A stretch of DNA of 18,220 nt from an uncultured Shinella sp. GTDB taxonomy: Bacteria > Pseudomonadota > Alphaproteobacteria > Rhizobiales > Rhizobiaceae. The position numbers and the translations under genes were made by a program. Under the pieces are notes generated by a model that had not been told where the DNA came from, searched no databases, and saw only the letters and a list, made by a program, of their open reading frames with translations. This document shows positions 6,457-13,598 of this stretch, in pieces. The stretch is taken from assembly GCF_946479415.1 (NCBI RefSeq), contig NZ_CAMLFY010000090.1, positions 1 to 18,220 of the forward strand, read 5' to 3'. The stretch's first letter is position 1, and the number at the start of each line of letters is the position of its first letter.

Positions 6457-8181
6457 GTGTCAGGAACAGCGAGCGCAGTCCGCATCGAGCGGCAGACGAC
6501 CGGGACGGAACTCGTCTTCAGCCTTGAAGGTGCCCGTTCCCGCATCGAACAGCGGTTCCTGGACGGCGGCGTGGTGCTGCTCGCCGTACTCGACGTGCTC
6601 AACAGGCTGGTTGCATCTCTGGAAAACCTGTCGCGGTCCCTCGATGACGAGACCGCCGAGGCAACGATCGGTCGGCTGGTCGCAACGGTCGCTCAGCTGA
6701 CCGCTCTTCCCGCCATCGAGGAGACGCGCCAGCAGCGCCTTGCCAGCGTGGCGGTGACGGAGAAATCGCTCGGCGCCCATATCGCGGATATGCAGGAGAC
6801 GCTGCGTTATCTGCGCACCTTCGCGACGACGGCCAAGATCACCGGTGCCGCCATTCCGGATTTTTCGGGCTTTGCCGAGGAAATCCTCGAACGCATCCAG
6901 TTCGGCAGGAAGGAAGTCGACGCGCTTGGTGTGAAGATCGGCACGCTCGGCGGGGTGATCGACGCGGCCTCATCCGGCGGCGGGGATGCGTTGGAGCGCT
7001 TCCGCCGCAGCGTGCCCGACATTGCAGGCAACCTCTCGCGCAATGCGGCGGACCTCACGTCCCAGCGCAAGCATCTTTCGCAGCTTGCCGGCAAGGTCGG
7101 CAGCGCCGCCCGCCTCGTTCAGACGAAAGTCGCGACGACGCTCTCCGCCATGCAGATCGGCGACATCACGCGCCAGCGTATCGAACATTGCCAGTCGGCC
7201 TTCACATTCCTGGACGAACATCTCGCGACCGGCATGCTGGACGGCGACGCGGCCGGGCGCCTGACGAACCTCGTGCGCCATCTCGTGCGCGACCAGCTTG
7301 TCGAAATCGCGAGCGATTTCGGGCGCGAGTGCAAGACCGTCGTCGGCACGATCCGCAGTTTTGGCAACGATATCGATGGTCTGATGGCGCTTTACGGCGA
7401 TATGGACACGACCGACGGCCAGTCTGCCGACCGCGCCATGCGCACGCTGGAAGCCGATATCGACGCCGCCTGCGCCGTGGTGCGCGAGATCGAGCAGGCG
7501 GCCGGCAAGGCCAATGCCCTGGGGTCGAGCACGGTGGAGACCGTGCAGGAACTGTTGAAGGGCGTGAAGACGATCCAGCTGGTCCGCACCGACATTCACT
7601 ACATGGCGCTCAACACCAACCTGCGCTGCAGCAAGCTCGGCGAAGAGGGGCGGGCGATCAATGTGGTGACCGCGGAACTGCGCACCTTTTCCGCCCAACT
7701 CGACGAGACGGCAGAACGCATCCTGGTCGCCCTGCAATCGCTGGAGGGTGACGCCGGCAAGCTTGGCGAAGCGAGCAATGCGGCCGGCGGCGCGCTTGAT
7801 GCGCATCTCGAGGAAGTGCTCGACCATATCCGCCGGGCGGGCGACCGGATGGAAGAGGACATGGCGGCGCTGCGGGACTGCGGCGCGGACATTTCCGCCA
7901 AGGCCAGCCGGACCATTGCCGGCCTCGACTTCAACGCGGAGCTTGGCGACGTGCTTGCCGAATGCGCGGCGAGCGCCGGCAGCCTGATCGGGCATGACGT
8001 ACCCGATACGACGGGCCTCGAAGAGGCGATGAACGACCTCGGCAGCCGTATCGCCCGCGTCTACACCATGGCCTCCGAACGGGAAATTCATGCCCGGTAT
8101 TTCGGCGGGGCGGTCGATGCGCCATCCGCCCAGCCCGCAGCGATGAGCGACGACGAGCTTTTCGACGACGCCCTGTTCTGA
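6457..8181 (+). CDS. Soluble MCP-like chemotaxis protein with atypical hairpin tip
   Basis: Predicted cytoplasmic, almost all-helical protein of 574 residues, with no TM segment and no recognisable sensor domain. GTG at 6457 is chosen because GTGGGG lies 6-7 nt upstream and homology-like sequence (VRIERQTTGTELVFSLEG) begins just after it; a TTG at 6409 would add 16 residues. Residues about 372-409 mimic an MCP hairpin tip (IHYMALNTNLRCSKLGEEGR, then AINVVTAELR). The Glu and Arg used by Tsr (E385, R388) to contact CheA/CheW are replaced by Arg and Lys. Two D-[LI]-T-x-Q motifs (DLTSQ at 199-203, DITRQ at 236-240) resemble the CheZ catalytic helix. The C-terminus is acidic (DDELFDDALF). It is divergent from the che operon, so a partner of that array is likely. 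Function is otherwise unknown. Confidence 0.85.
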   Translation: MSGTASAVRIERQTTGTELVFSLEGARSRIEQRFLDGGVVLLAVLDVLNRLVASLENLSRSLDDETAEATIGRLVATVAQLTALPAIEETRQQRLASVAVTEKSLGAHIADMQETLRYLRTFATTAKITGAAIPDFSGFAEEILERIQFGRKEVDALGVKIGTLGGVIDAASSGGGDALERFRRSVPDIAGNLSRNAADLTSQRKHLSQLAGKVGSAARLVQTKVATTLSAMQIGDITRQRIEHCQSAFTFLDEHLATGMLDGDAAGRLTNLVRHLVRDQLVEIASDFGRECKTVVGTIRSFGNDIDGLMALYGDMDTTDGQSADRAMRTLEADIDAACAVVREIEQAAGKANALGSSTVETVQELLKGVKTIQLVRTDIHYMALNTNLRCSKLGEEGRAINVVTAELRTFSAQLDETAERILVALQSLEGDAGKLGEASNAAGGALDAHLEEVLDHIRRAGDRMEEDMAALRDCGADISAKASRTIAGLDFNAELGDVLAECAASAGSLIGHDVPDTTGLEEAMNDLGSRIARVYTMASEREIHARYFGGAVDAPSAQPAAMSDDELFDDALF

Positions 8182-8195
8182 GGCTTCGGAAGCCT
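8181..8195. terminator. Symmetrical hairpin at the convergent gene ends
   Basis: AGGCTTC-G-GAAGCCT, 7-bp arms around a single base (folding as a 6-bp stem with a 3-nt loop). It bridges the stop codon of the MCP-like gene and the stop of the LacI remnant on the other strand. Its position suits a bidirectional terminator, but neither side has a T-run, so the call is weak. Confidence 0.35.
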
Positions 8196-8901
8196 ATGCC
8201 GACCGGCGCAGCATCAATTCGGATTTGAGCAGAATCTGTTCCCGGCCAAAGGCGGGATGATCGGCTTCGTCGAGCTTGTGCAACAAAAGCTGGATCGCAA
8301 GGCGACCGATCTCGTCGTAGTTCTGGGCGACGGTGGTGATCGGCGGGCAGGCATATTGCGAGAGAGGGTGGTCGTCGTGGCCGGCGACGCGCAGGTCGTA
8401 GTCGGCGCCATGGCCGACCTTCAGGCCTTTCTGCCAGGCCGCGGCAATGACGCCGAAGGCCAGACGGTCGTTGGCGCAGAGAATGGTGCGGCTCTTGAGG
8501 TCTGCCGGTTTTTCGAGCAGGCGGCTCGCCTCCTCGAAGGCGAAACGCTCGAAATCCCAGTTTGCAACTTCCGAAACGGGCAGGATCTGCGGCTCCATGC
8601 CAAGCCGCGCCATCACTTCGAGATAGGCGGTCTCGCGGGTCAGCGCGTTGGTGTTGACACGCGGCATGCCGAAATAGCACGGCGGCTCGCCGGATCGGCA
8701 GAGATAGTCGACGATCAGCCCGAAACTCTGGCGGTTATCAGTTCCGACGAAGGCGGAGGTCTCGTCGAGGGGTGAGTCGACATAGACGAGCGGAATGGAC
8801 TGGCCGAGCTGTTCCAGCGTCTTTGGCCGCGCGGTCGAGCCGAGTGGGGCGAAGATTGCGCCGATGAAAACGGGTTGGCGATACGATGATGCCTCGCGCC
8901 G
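8194..8901 (-). pseudogene. LacI-family regulator remnant, N-terminal half missing
   Basis: About 235 codons of a LacI/GalR-family effector-binding domain. Visible segments are FIGAIFAPLGSTARPKTLEQ, IPLVYVDSPLDETSAFVGTD, the hinge PRVNTNALTRETAYLEVM, SRTILCANDRLAFGVIAAAW, VAGHDDHPLSQYACPPITTV and AIQLLLHKLDE, ending LLKSELMLRRSA. Family members have about 330-350 residues. Here the helix-turn-helix, the hinge helix and the first part of the sugar-binding domain (roughly 100-115 residues) are absent. The frame runs upstream without a start until the stop codon of the carrier gene (8902-8904), which lies in the same frame. The only ATG (8665-8667) would give 157 residues without DNA-binding capacity. 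Most likely a deletion fused the remnant to the carrier's 3' end. The reading frame is otherwise clean, so the loss looks recent. Confidence 0.8.
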
Positions 8902-9891
8902 TCAGCCCGCCTGTGCGGGTTCGGCCGCGATCGTCTTCTGCCGGTCGGCATAGACGCGGGCCAGCCAGGCGCAGACCATCAGCTGGATCTGGTGGAAGAG
9001 CATCAGCGGCAGAACGATGGCGCCGATCGACTGGCCGGCGAAGATGACGCTTGCCATGGGCACGCCGCTGGCGAGGCTCTTCTTCGAGCCGCAGAAGACG
9101 GCGGTGATGCGGTCTTCCCGATTGAAGCCCAGAAGCTTGCCGCCGAGGCTGGTGATGATGAGGACGGCTGCGAGCAGCAGGCAGTCGACGAGGATGAGCA
9201 GCGCGAGATCGCCGATGGCCAGCCGGTTCCAAATGCCCTCCGTCACGGCTTCGGAAAAGGCGAGATAGACGACCATCAGGATCGAGCCGCGGTCGAAGGG
9301 ATTGAGCAGCGTCTTCTTCGAGCGGATCCAGTTGCCGATGAAAGGCTGCAATATCTGGCCGGCGACGAAGGGCAGGAAGAGTTGCAGCATGATTTTCCAG
9401 ATCATGTCGAAGGAAATGCCGGCATTGCCGCTCGTCGAGAAGAGCAGCGCCACCAGCGCCGGCGTCAGGAAAATCCCGAGAATGTTCGATGTCGATGCCG
9501 CGCAGATCGCGGCCGGCACATTGCCGCCGGCAATCGAGGTGAAGGCGATCGACGACTGCACCGTGGATGGCAGCACGCAGAGGAAGAGCAGGCCAAGATA
9601 GATCGGCTGGTCGATCAGCCAGGGCGAGAACAGGCCGAGCCCGAGGCCGAGCAGCGGGAAGATCGCGAAGGTCGTCACCAGAATGAAGAGCTGCAGGCGC
9701 CAGTGCAGGAAACCGGCGACGACCGTGTCCGTCGAAAGCCGCGCGCCATGCAGGAAGAACAGGAGCGCGATCGCAATATTAGTGGCGATGGCGAACCATT
9801 CCGCCGGCTCGCCGGAAATCGGCAGCAGCGAGGCGAGCAGCACGGCGCCGACCAGCAGCAAGGTGAATGTATCGGGCAGGAAGCGTTTCAT
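8902..9891 (-). CDS. Bile acid:sodium symporter family carrier (YfeH/SBF-like)
   Basis: Inner-membrane carrier of 329 residues with about 9-10 hydrophobic helices, of the SBF-like branch (YfeH type) of the BASS superfamily. Diagnostic stretches are LFFLHGARLSTDTVVAG (about 44-60), FLCVLPSTVQSSIAFTSIAG with the crossover-helix motif near 103-122, TSNILGIFLTPALVAL, and the second-repeat motif FCGSKKSLASGVPMASVIFA (about 265-284). The length is normal for the family. The substrate is probably an organic anion or sulfonate-type solute taken up with Na+, but it cannot be told from sequence. It is divergent from the LysR gene, a typical arrangement for regulation by that regulator. The Shine-Dalgarno sequence is poor. 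The last codon abuts the LacI remnant. Confidence 0.93.
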   Translation of the reverse strand: MKRFLPDTFTLLLVGAVLLASLLPISGEPAEWFAIATNIAIALLFFLHGARLSTDTVVAGFLHWRLQLFILVTTFAIFPLLGLGLGLFSPWLIDQPIYLGLLFLCVLPSTVQSSIAFTSIAGGNVPAAICAASTSNILGIFLTPALVALLFSTSGNAGISFDMIWKIMLQLFLPFVAGQILQPFIGNWIRSKKTLLNPFDRGSILMVVYLAFSEAVTEGIWNRLAIGDLALLILVDCLLLAAVLIITSLGGKLLGFNREDRITAVFCGSKKSLASGVPMASVIFAGQSIGAIVLPLMLFHQIQLMVCAWLARVYADRQKTIAAEPAQAG

Positions 9892-9981
9892 CGGTCACGG
9901 TCCGGGGAGGTCTCGACAGACTTTTAAAATGCGCTATCCTGTTTTGCGATGCAATCGATAATGCTTATCGAGAAACGTGAT
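9892..9981. promoter_or_regulatory. Carrier/LysR divergent control region with palindrome
   Basis: The short shared interval contains TCGATAA-TGC-TTATCGA (9955-9971), a perfect 7-bp-arm palindrome of the size LysR-type regulators use. A weak plus-strand promoter, TCGACA (9913-9918), 16 bp, TATCCT (9935-9940), would place the palindrome just after the transcription start, suiting autorepression. Placing the LysR start at 9982 rather than 9949 leaves the palindrome non-coding. Confidence 0.5.
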
Positions 9982-10848
9982 ATGCTCGACCTCGCCCAGC
10001 TGCGCAGTTTCGTCATGGTGGCCCAGACCAAAAGCTTCACGCTTTCGGCGGAGCGGTTGAATCTCGGGCAATCCACCGTCAGCCAGCATCTCCAGCGGCT
10101 GGAACGCAGCCTCGGCCGGCGGCTGATCGACCGCGACACCCATGCGGTGCGCCTGACGAGTGATGGCGAGGCCTTGCTGCCGAATGCCCGCCAGCTTCTT
10201 GCGCTGGAACGGCAGACCGTGGCGCGCTTCGATGCCGATGCGCCGCGCGGTCCCTTCCGTCTCGGCATTTCCGAGGATCTGGTGAGCGGACAGCTGCCGG
10301 GGCTTCTGGAAGACTTCATCGCCGATCATCCCTCCGTCGATCTCCAGCTTTCGGTCGCACTCTCCAAGACGCTGGCCGACATGCAGGATCGCGGCGAGCT
10401 CGATCTCGTCATGGCCAAGCGCAGGATCGGCGAGCAGCGCGGCGATGCCATCCTGCGCGAGCCGCTGGTGTGGCTGGCGAGCGATCCCGAGGCGATCCTC
10501 GCCAAGCCTGAGCTGCCGCTCATCGTCTTCCCGCCGCCGAGCCTGACGCGGACGCTTTTGATGGAGGCGCTGGAGCATGCCGGCACGCCCTGGCGCATCG
10601 TCTGCTCCTGCCAGAGCCTCAGCGGGCTGACGGCTGCGGCGCGGGCGGGCATGGGCGTGCTGGTGCAGCCGCGCAGCCTGGCGCCGTCGGGCCTTCGCGA
10701 AATCGCCCCGCCATTCCTGCCGACGCTGGAGGATGTCGAATTCGTGCTGGTCACGGCAAGCTCCGCCGATCACGCCACCGTTTCCGCCTTTTCCCGCAAG
10801 GTGCGCGAGCGCTTCGGCAAGGGTTTTGCCGTCAGCGCCGGCCCCTGA
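9982..10848 (+). CDS. LysR-family transcriptional regulator
   Basis: DNA-binding regulator of 288 residues from the chosen start. The N-terminal winged HTH is canonical: LDLAQLRSFVMVAQTKSFTL, then AERLNLGQSTVSQHLQRLER, LGRRLIDRDTHAVRLTSDGE. The co-inducer-binding domain begins at about residue 88 (FRLGISEDLVSGQLPGLLED) and runs to the end, with LGIS as the usual first strand. The first in-frame ATG is at 9949 (299 residues). ATG at 9982 is preferred because family members begin MLDLxQLRSF and GAGAAA lies 9 nt upstream, while the two earlier ATGs lack a ribosome-binding site. It is divergent from the carrier and 58 bp upstream of the GGT-family gene on the same strand, so it probably controls the carrier and perhaps the enzyme. 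The effector is unknown. Confidence 0.94.
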   Translation: MLDLAQLRSFVMVAQTKSFTLSAERLNLGQSTVSQHLQRLERSLGRRLIDRDTHAVRLTSDGEALLPNARQLLALERQTVARFDADAPRGPFRLGISEDLVSGQLPGLLEDFIADHPSVDLQLSVALSKTLADMQDRGELDLVMAKRRIGEQRGDAILREPLVWLASDPEAILAKPELPLIVFPPPSLTRTLLMEALEHAGTPWRIVCSCQSLSGLTAAARAGMGVLVQPRSLAPSGLREIAPPFLPTLEDVEFVLVTASSADHATVSAFSRKVRERFGKGFAVSAGP

Positions 10849-10866
10849 CATCGAACCATAAAACCA

Positions 10867-10880
10867 GCCGCTTCAGCGGC
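10867..10880. other. Small stem-loop between the LysR gene and the GGT-family gene
   Basis: GCCGC-TTCA-GCGGC, 5-bp stem, 18 nt after the LysR stop and 26 nt before the next start. No T-run follows on the plus strand, so it is a weak terminator candidate at best. The two genes may be co-transcribed. Confidence 0.3.
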
Positions 10881-10906
10881 GCAAAACATCCGAGGAGAAC
10901 GACCGA

Positions 10907-12499
10907 ATGCGCAATTTCGAAAGGCCGACCCGCTCCGTCGCCGTCGCCCGCCATGCCATGGCAGCGACGTCGCACCCGTCCGCGACGCTCGCCGCCTTGC
11001 AGATCCTGGAGGCCGGCGGCAATGCGATGGATGCGGCGATTGCGGCCTCCGCCATGCAATGCGTCGTCGAGCCGGGCTCGACGGGCATCGGCGGCGATTG
11101 TTTCGTGCTGTATGCGCCCGGCGGGTCCGACAAGGTCGTCGCCTATAACGGGTCGGGGCGCACGCCGGCGGCGCTGACGCTCGACTGGTTCACCGAGCGG
11201 GGTCTCGCCGAAGTGCCGCGGCAATCGCCCTGGGCCGTGACCATTCCCGGCGCCATCGATGCCTGGACGCGACTGCATGCCGATCACGGCCGCATGCCCT
11301 TCGCCGACGTGCTGGCGCCGGCCATCCGCTTTGCCGAGGAGGGCTATGCGATCAGCCCGCGCGTTCATCGTGACTGGTTGCTGGAGGAGGAGCTGCTGGC
11401 CTCGGAGCCGACCGCCGCGCGCATCTTCCTGCCGAAGGGGCGCGCGCCGAAAATTGGCGAGGTTCACCACCAGCCGGAGCTTGCCGCGACGCTGAAGCGC
11501 ATTGCCGCCGAAGGGCGCGACGGGTTCTATACCGGGGCGGTGGCGGAGGACATGGTGTCCTATCTCCGCTCGCTTGGCGGCCTGCACACGCTGGAGGATT
11601 TTGCGGAGGCGCGGGGCGACTATGTGACGCCCGTGACGACGGATTTCCGGGGCCACACCATCCACGAATGCCCGCCGAACGGACAGGGCATCATCGCGCT
11701 GCTGATCCTGAACATTCTGAGCCGTTTCGAGGCCCAGGGCGATCCGCAATCGCCGGACCGGCTGCACTTGGAAATCGAGGCGACGCGGCTTGCCTATGCC
11801 GCGCGCGACGCCTGGATCGCCGACCCGGACAAGGCGCATGTGCCCGTCGAGGAGTTGTTGTCGGATAGCCTTGCCGACCGGCTGGCCGGCATGATCGACC
11901 TCAATCGCGCGCTGACGGATTTGCCGCCCTTCGACATGCCGCTGCACCGCGATACGGTCTATATTTCCGTGGTGGACCGTGACCGTAATGCCGTCAGCTT
12001 CATCAACTCTGTTTTCGACAGTTTCGGCACCGGCCTTGTCGCGCCGCGCTCCGGCGTCGTGCTGCACAATCGCGGCCAGAGTTTTTCGCTGAAGCCCGGC
12101 CATCCCAATGTCGTGGCACCGGGCAAGAGGCCGCTGCACACCATCATTCCCGGCATGGTAACCCGTAACGGCCGGGTTGAAATGCCCTTCGGCGTCATGG
12201 GTGGCTACTACCAGGCGATGGGCCATGCCCATCTCATCTCCAAGGTCTTCGACTACGGCATGGACCTGCAGGAGGCAATCGATCTGCCGCGTCTCATTCC
12301 CACGTCCGAAGGCACGCTTGTCGAAGCCGAACACACGCTGCCGGCCGCGACGGCAAGCGAACTCGAACGGCGCGGCTTCTCGCTCGTTCCGGCCGAAGGG
12401 CCGATCGGCGGGGCACAGGCGATCCGCATCGATTGGGAAAACGGCACGCTGATCGGCGGGTCGGAATCGCGCAAGGACGGCATAGCACTCGGGCTTTGA
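10907..12499 (+). CDS. ggt: Gamma-glutamyltransferase-family Ntn hydrolase
   Basis: Self-processing Ntn hydrolase of 530 residues. GGT-family enzymes hydrolyse or transfer gamma-glutamyl and related amides. Visible landmarks: GGNAMDAAIAASAMQCVVEP (38-56), GSTGIGGDCFVLY (57-69), NGSGRTP (81-87), VTIPGAIDAW (111-120), the CPPNGQG segment (about 255-261), the predicted processing and catalytic Thr350 in HRDTVYISVVDRDRNAVSF, FGTGLV (373-378), LHNRGQSFSL and PFGVMGGYYQAMGH (427-440). There is no signal peptide, so the enzyme should be cytoplasmic, unlike classical periplasmic GGT. AGGAG (10893-10897) lies 9 nt before the ATG. Cytoplasmic homologues include oxamate amidohydrolase (HpxW-type), a serious alternative; the substrate is undetermined. 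It follows the LysR gene and ends convergent with recX. Confidence 0.9.
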   Translation: MRNFERPTRSVAVARHAMAATSHPSATLAALQILEAGGNAMDAAIAASAMQCVVEPGSTGIGGDCFVLYAPGGSDKVVAYNGSGRTPAALTLDWFTERGLAEVPRQSPWAVTIPGAIDAWTRLHADHGRMPFADVLAPAIRFAEEGYAISPRVHRDWLLEEELLASEPTAARIFLPKGRAPKIGEVHHQPELAATLKRIAAEGRDGFYTGAVAEDMVSYLRSLGGLHTLEDFAEARGDYVTPVTTDFRGHTIHECPPNGQGIIALLILNILSRFEAQGDPQSPDRLHLEIEATRLAYAARDAWIADPDKAHVPVEELLSDSLADRLAGMIDLNRALTDLPPFDMPLHRDTVYISVVDRDRNAVSFINSVFDSFGTGLVAPRSGVVLHNRGQSFSLKPGHPNVVAPGKRPLHTIIPGMVTRNGRVEMPFGVMGGYYQAMGHAHLISKVFDYGMDLQEAIDLPRLIPTSEGTLVEAEHTLPAATASELERRGFSLVPAEGPIGGAQAIRIDWENGTLIGGSESRKDGIALGL

Positions 12500-12516
12500 A
12501 GGGCGCGCGCCTCAGG

Positions 12517-13089
12517 TCAGAGATGGCGGCCGGCGTCCAGCAGCTCTTCGGCTTCTTCCAGCGTCATGGCGAATATCTTTCTGCCGATGTCGAAGCCGAA
12601 GCCGCCGCGGGCAAAGGCGGAGAATTCCTTGGCCTTTCGCTTGTCGTCCAGCTCCACCTTGCGGAACGGGCCGAAGGCGCGCTTGCGGGCGAGCACGACG
12701 GCAGCGTAGAGGTCGTCCATCTCGGCCACCGCGGCGGCGGCCGTTTCCTTGGCGATGCCTTTCTGCGAGAGCTTCTGCACGACCGCGCGCTTCGAGCGGC
12801 CGCTGCGCATGCCGGAGCGGCTGCTCATTTCGGCAAAGGCCGTATCGTCGAGTGCCTTGTTGTCATAGGCGAATTTCACCGCGGCATCGGCCAGCGCCTT
12901 GACCTGCGCGTCGCTGATATCCTCGAATTTCTCCCGCGCCTTGCGGGCGATGGCGTCGAAGAGCTGCTTTTCCGTGTGCATGCGCCGTTCGATGCGATAG
13001 ATCGTCGAATTGCGCGCCCAGGAGAACATGCGCGGGGTGGGCACATCGGCGGGCGTGTCGTCTTCGAGGCTCACGGGGGCTTTCGGCAA
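12517..13089 (-). CDS. recX: Regulatory protein RecX
   Basis: Small helical protein of about 190 residues that binds RecA filaments and modulates recombinase activity. The alphaproteobacterial type is recognisable from RMFSWARNSTIYRIERRMHT, QLFDAIARKAREKFEDISDA (about 42-61), FAYDNKALDDTAFAEM, the SGRSKRAVVQKLSQKGI repeat (about 96-112) and ARKRAFGPFRKVELDDKRKA. The three tandem three-helix repeats are present. The start is uncertain: TTG at 13089 is the first in frame (TAA 8 codons upstream), and GTG at 13074 would remove 5 residues; neither has a good ribosome-binding site. The nearest upstream gene is the RidA-family gene, 45 bp away on the same strand. No recA is in the window, which is common for this gene in rhizobia. 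Confidence 0.9.
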   Translation of the reverse strand: MPKAPVSLEDDTPADVPTPRMFSWARNSTIYRIERRMHTEKQLFDAIARKAREKFEDISDAQVKALADAAVKFAYDNKALDDTAFAEMSSRSGMRSGRSKRAVVQKLSQKGIAKETAAAAVAEMDDLYAAVVLARKRAFGPFRKVELDDKRKAKEFSAFARGGFGFDIGRKIFAMTLEEAEELLDAGRHL

Positions 13090-13134
13090 GGAGTGCTTCG
13101 GATCCCGTTCTTATGGAAGAAGTTTTCCGCCCTG

Positions 13135-13542
13135 TCACGCCTCGGCCTTCGCCACGACGAGGTCGATCTCGACCAGCGCATCGCGCCCGAGTGCTGCAAC
13201 GCCGACCGTGGTGCGGGCCGGCAGATGCGCGTCCTCATTGAAATGCCGGTGATAGACTGCATTGAGGCCCGCATAATCGCGGGCGAAATCCGTGAGATAG
13301 ATCCGGACGAAGACTGTGTCTTCCAGCCGATATCCCGTGGCGTCGAGAATGCGGTGCAGGTTGCGGAAGACGAGTTCGGTCTGGGCTTCGATGGATGCAG
13401 GCAGCGGCGCGTCGGGCTGATCGGGGTCGATCGGCAACTGGCCGGTGACATGGAGCAGCCCGCCCGCTTCAACGGCATGCGCATAGCGTGCAGTCTTCGG
13501 CGGCGGCGCGGCGTTGGCAACGATGTGGCGGCGCAGCGGCAT
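13135..13542 (-). CDS. RidA/YjgF-family protein (enamine/imine deaminase-like)
   Basis: Cytoplasmic protein of 135 residues of the RidA (Rid/YER057c/UK114) family. Members hydrolyse reactive enamines and imines formed by PLP enzymes or amine oxidases; paralogues in catabolic clusters often process pathway intermediates. The family segments are visible: ARYAHAVEAGGLLHVTGQLP (about 18-38), TELVFRNLHRILDATGYRLE (55-74), VFVRIYLTDFARDYAGLNAV, and PARTTVGVAALGRDALVEID, where Arg110 corresponds to the substrate-carboxylate-binding Arg of RidA. A longer in-frame stretch upstream to 13995 is antisense-like noise; ATG at 13540-13542 gives a normal family length. It is 57 bp after the SfnB-type gene with a hairpin in the gap. 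It probably cleans up or converts an imine made by that pathway. Confidence 0.92.
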   Translation of the reverse strand: MPLRRHIVANAAPPPKTARYAHAVEAGGLLHVTGQLPIDPDQPDAPLPASIEAQTELVFRNLHRILDATGYRLEDTVFVRIYLTDFARDYAGLNAVYHRHFNEDAHLPARTTVGVAALGRDALVEIDLVVAKAEA

Positions 13543-13563
13543 GATCGAATATCCGGTGAGAGA

Positions 13564-13588
13564 CGGGTGCCGGCCGGACCGGCACCCG
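13564..13588. other. Intercistronic 10-bp stem-loop, SfnB-type gene to RidA gene
   Basis: CGGGTGCCGG / CCGGCACCCG, 10-bp perfect stem with a 5-nt loop, centred in the 56-bp gap between two minus-strand genes. There is no T-run on the minus strand. It could be a Rho-linked terminator or a processing element. The lower stem GGTGC/GCACC recurs in the hairpin at 17475-17494. Confidence 0.45.
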
Positions 13589-13598
13589 GATGGAAGGC

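Noticed and set aside
8869..8901. Frameshift inside the LacI remnant, suggested by RGIIVSP in another frame
   Set aside because: The remnant's own frame reads YRQPVFIGAIFAPLG, which already supplies the expected LacI strand, so the other-frame match is probably chance.
10832..12334. A 500-residue minus-strand open frame opposite the GGT-family gene
   Set aside because: Arg/His-rich shadow typical of GC-rich DNA, with no domain; it overlaps a gene with intact catalytic motifs. Similar frames at 6970-8091 and 16038-17048 were rejected for the same reason.
12502..12511. GGCGCGCGCC palindrome between the convergent GGT-family and recX genes
   Set aside because: Too short to form a stable hairpin and without T-runs; such GC palindromes are expected by chance in this composition.
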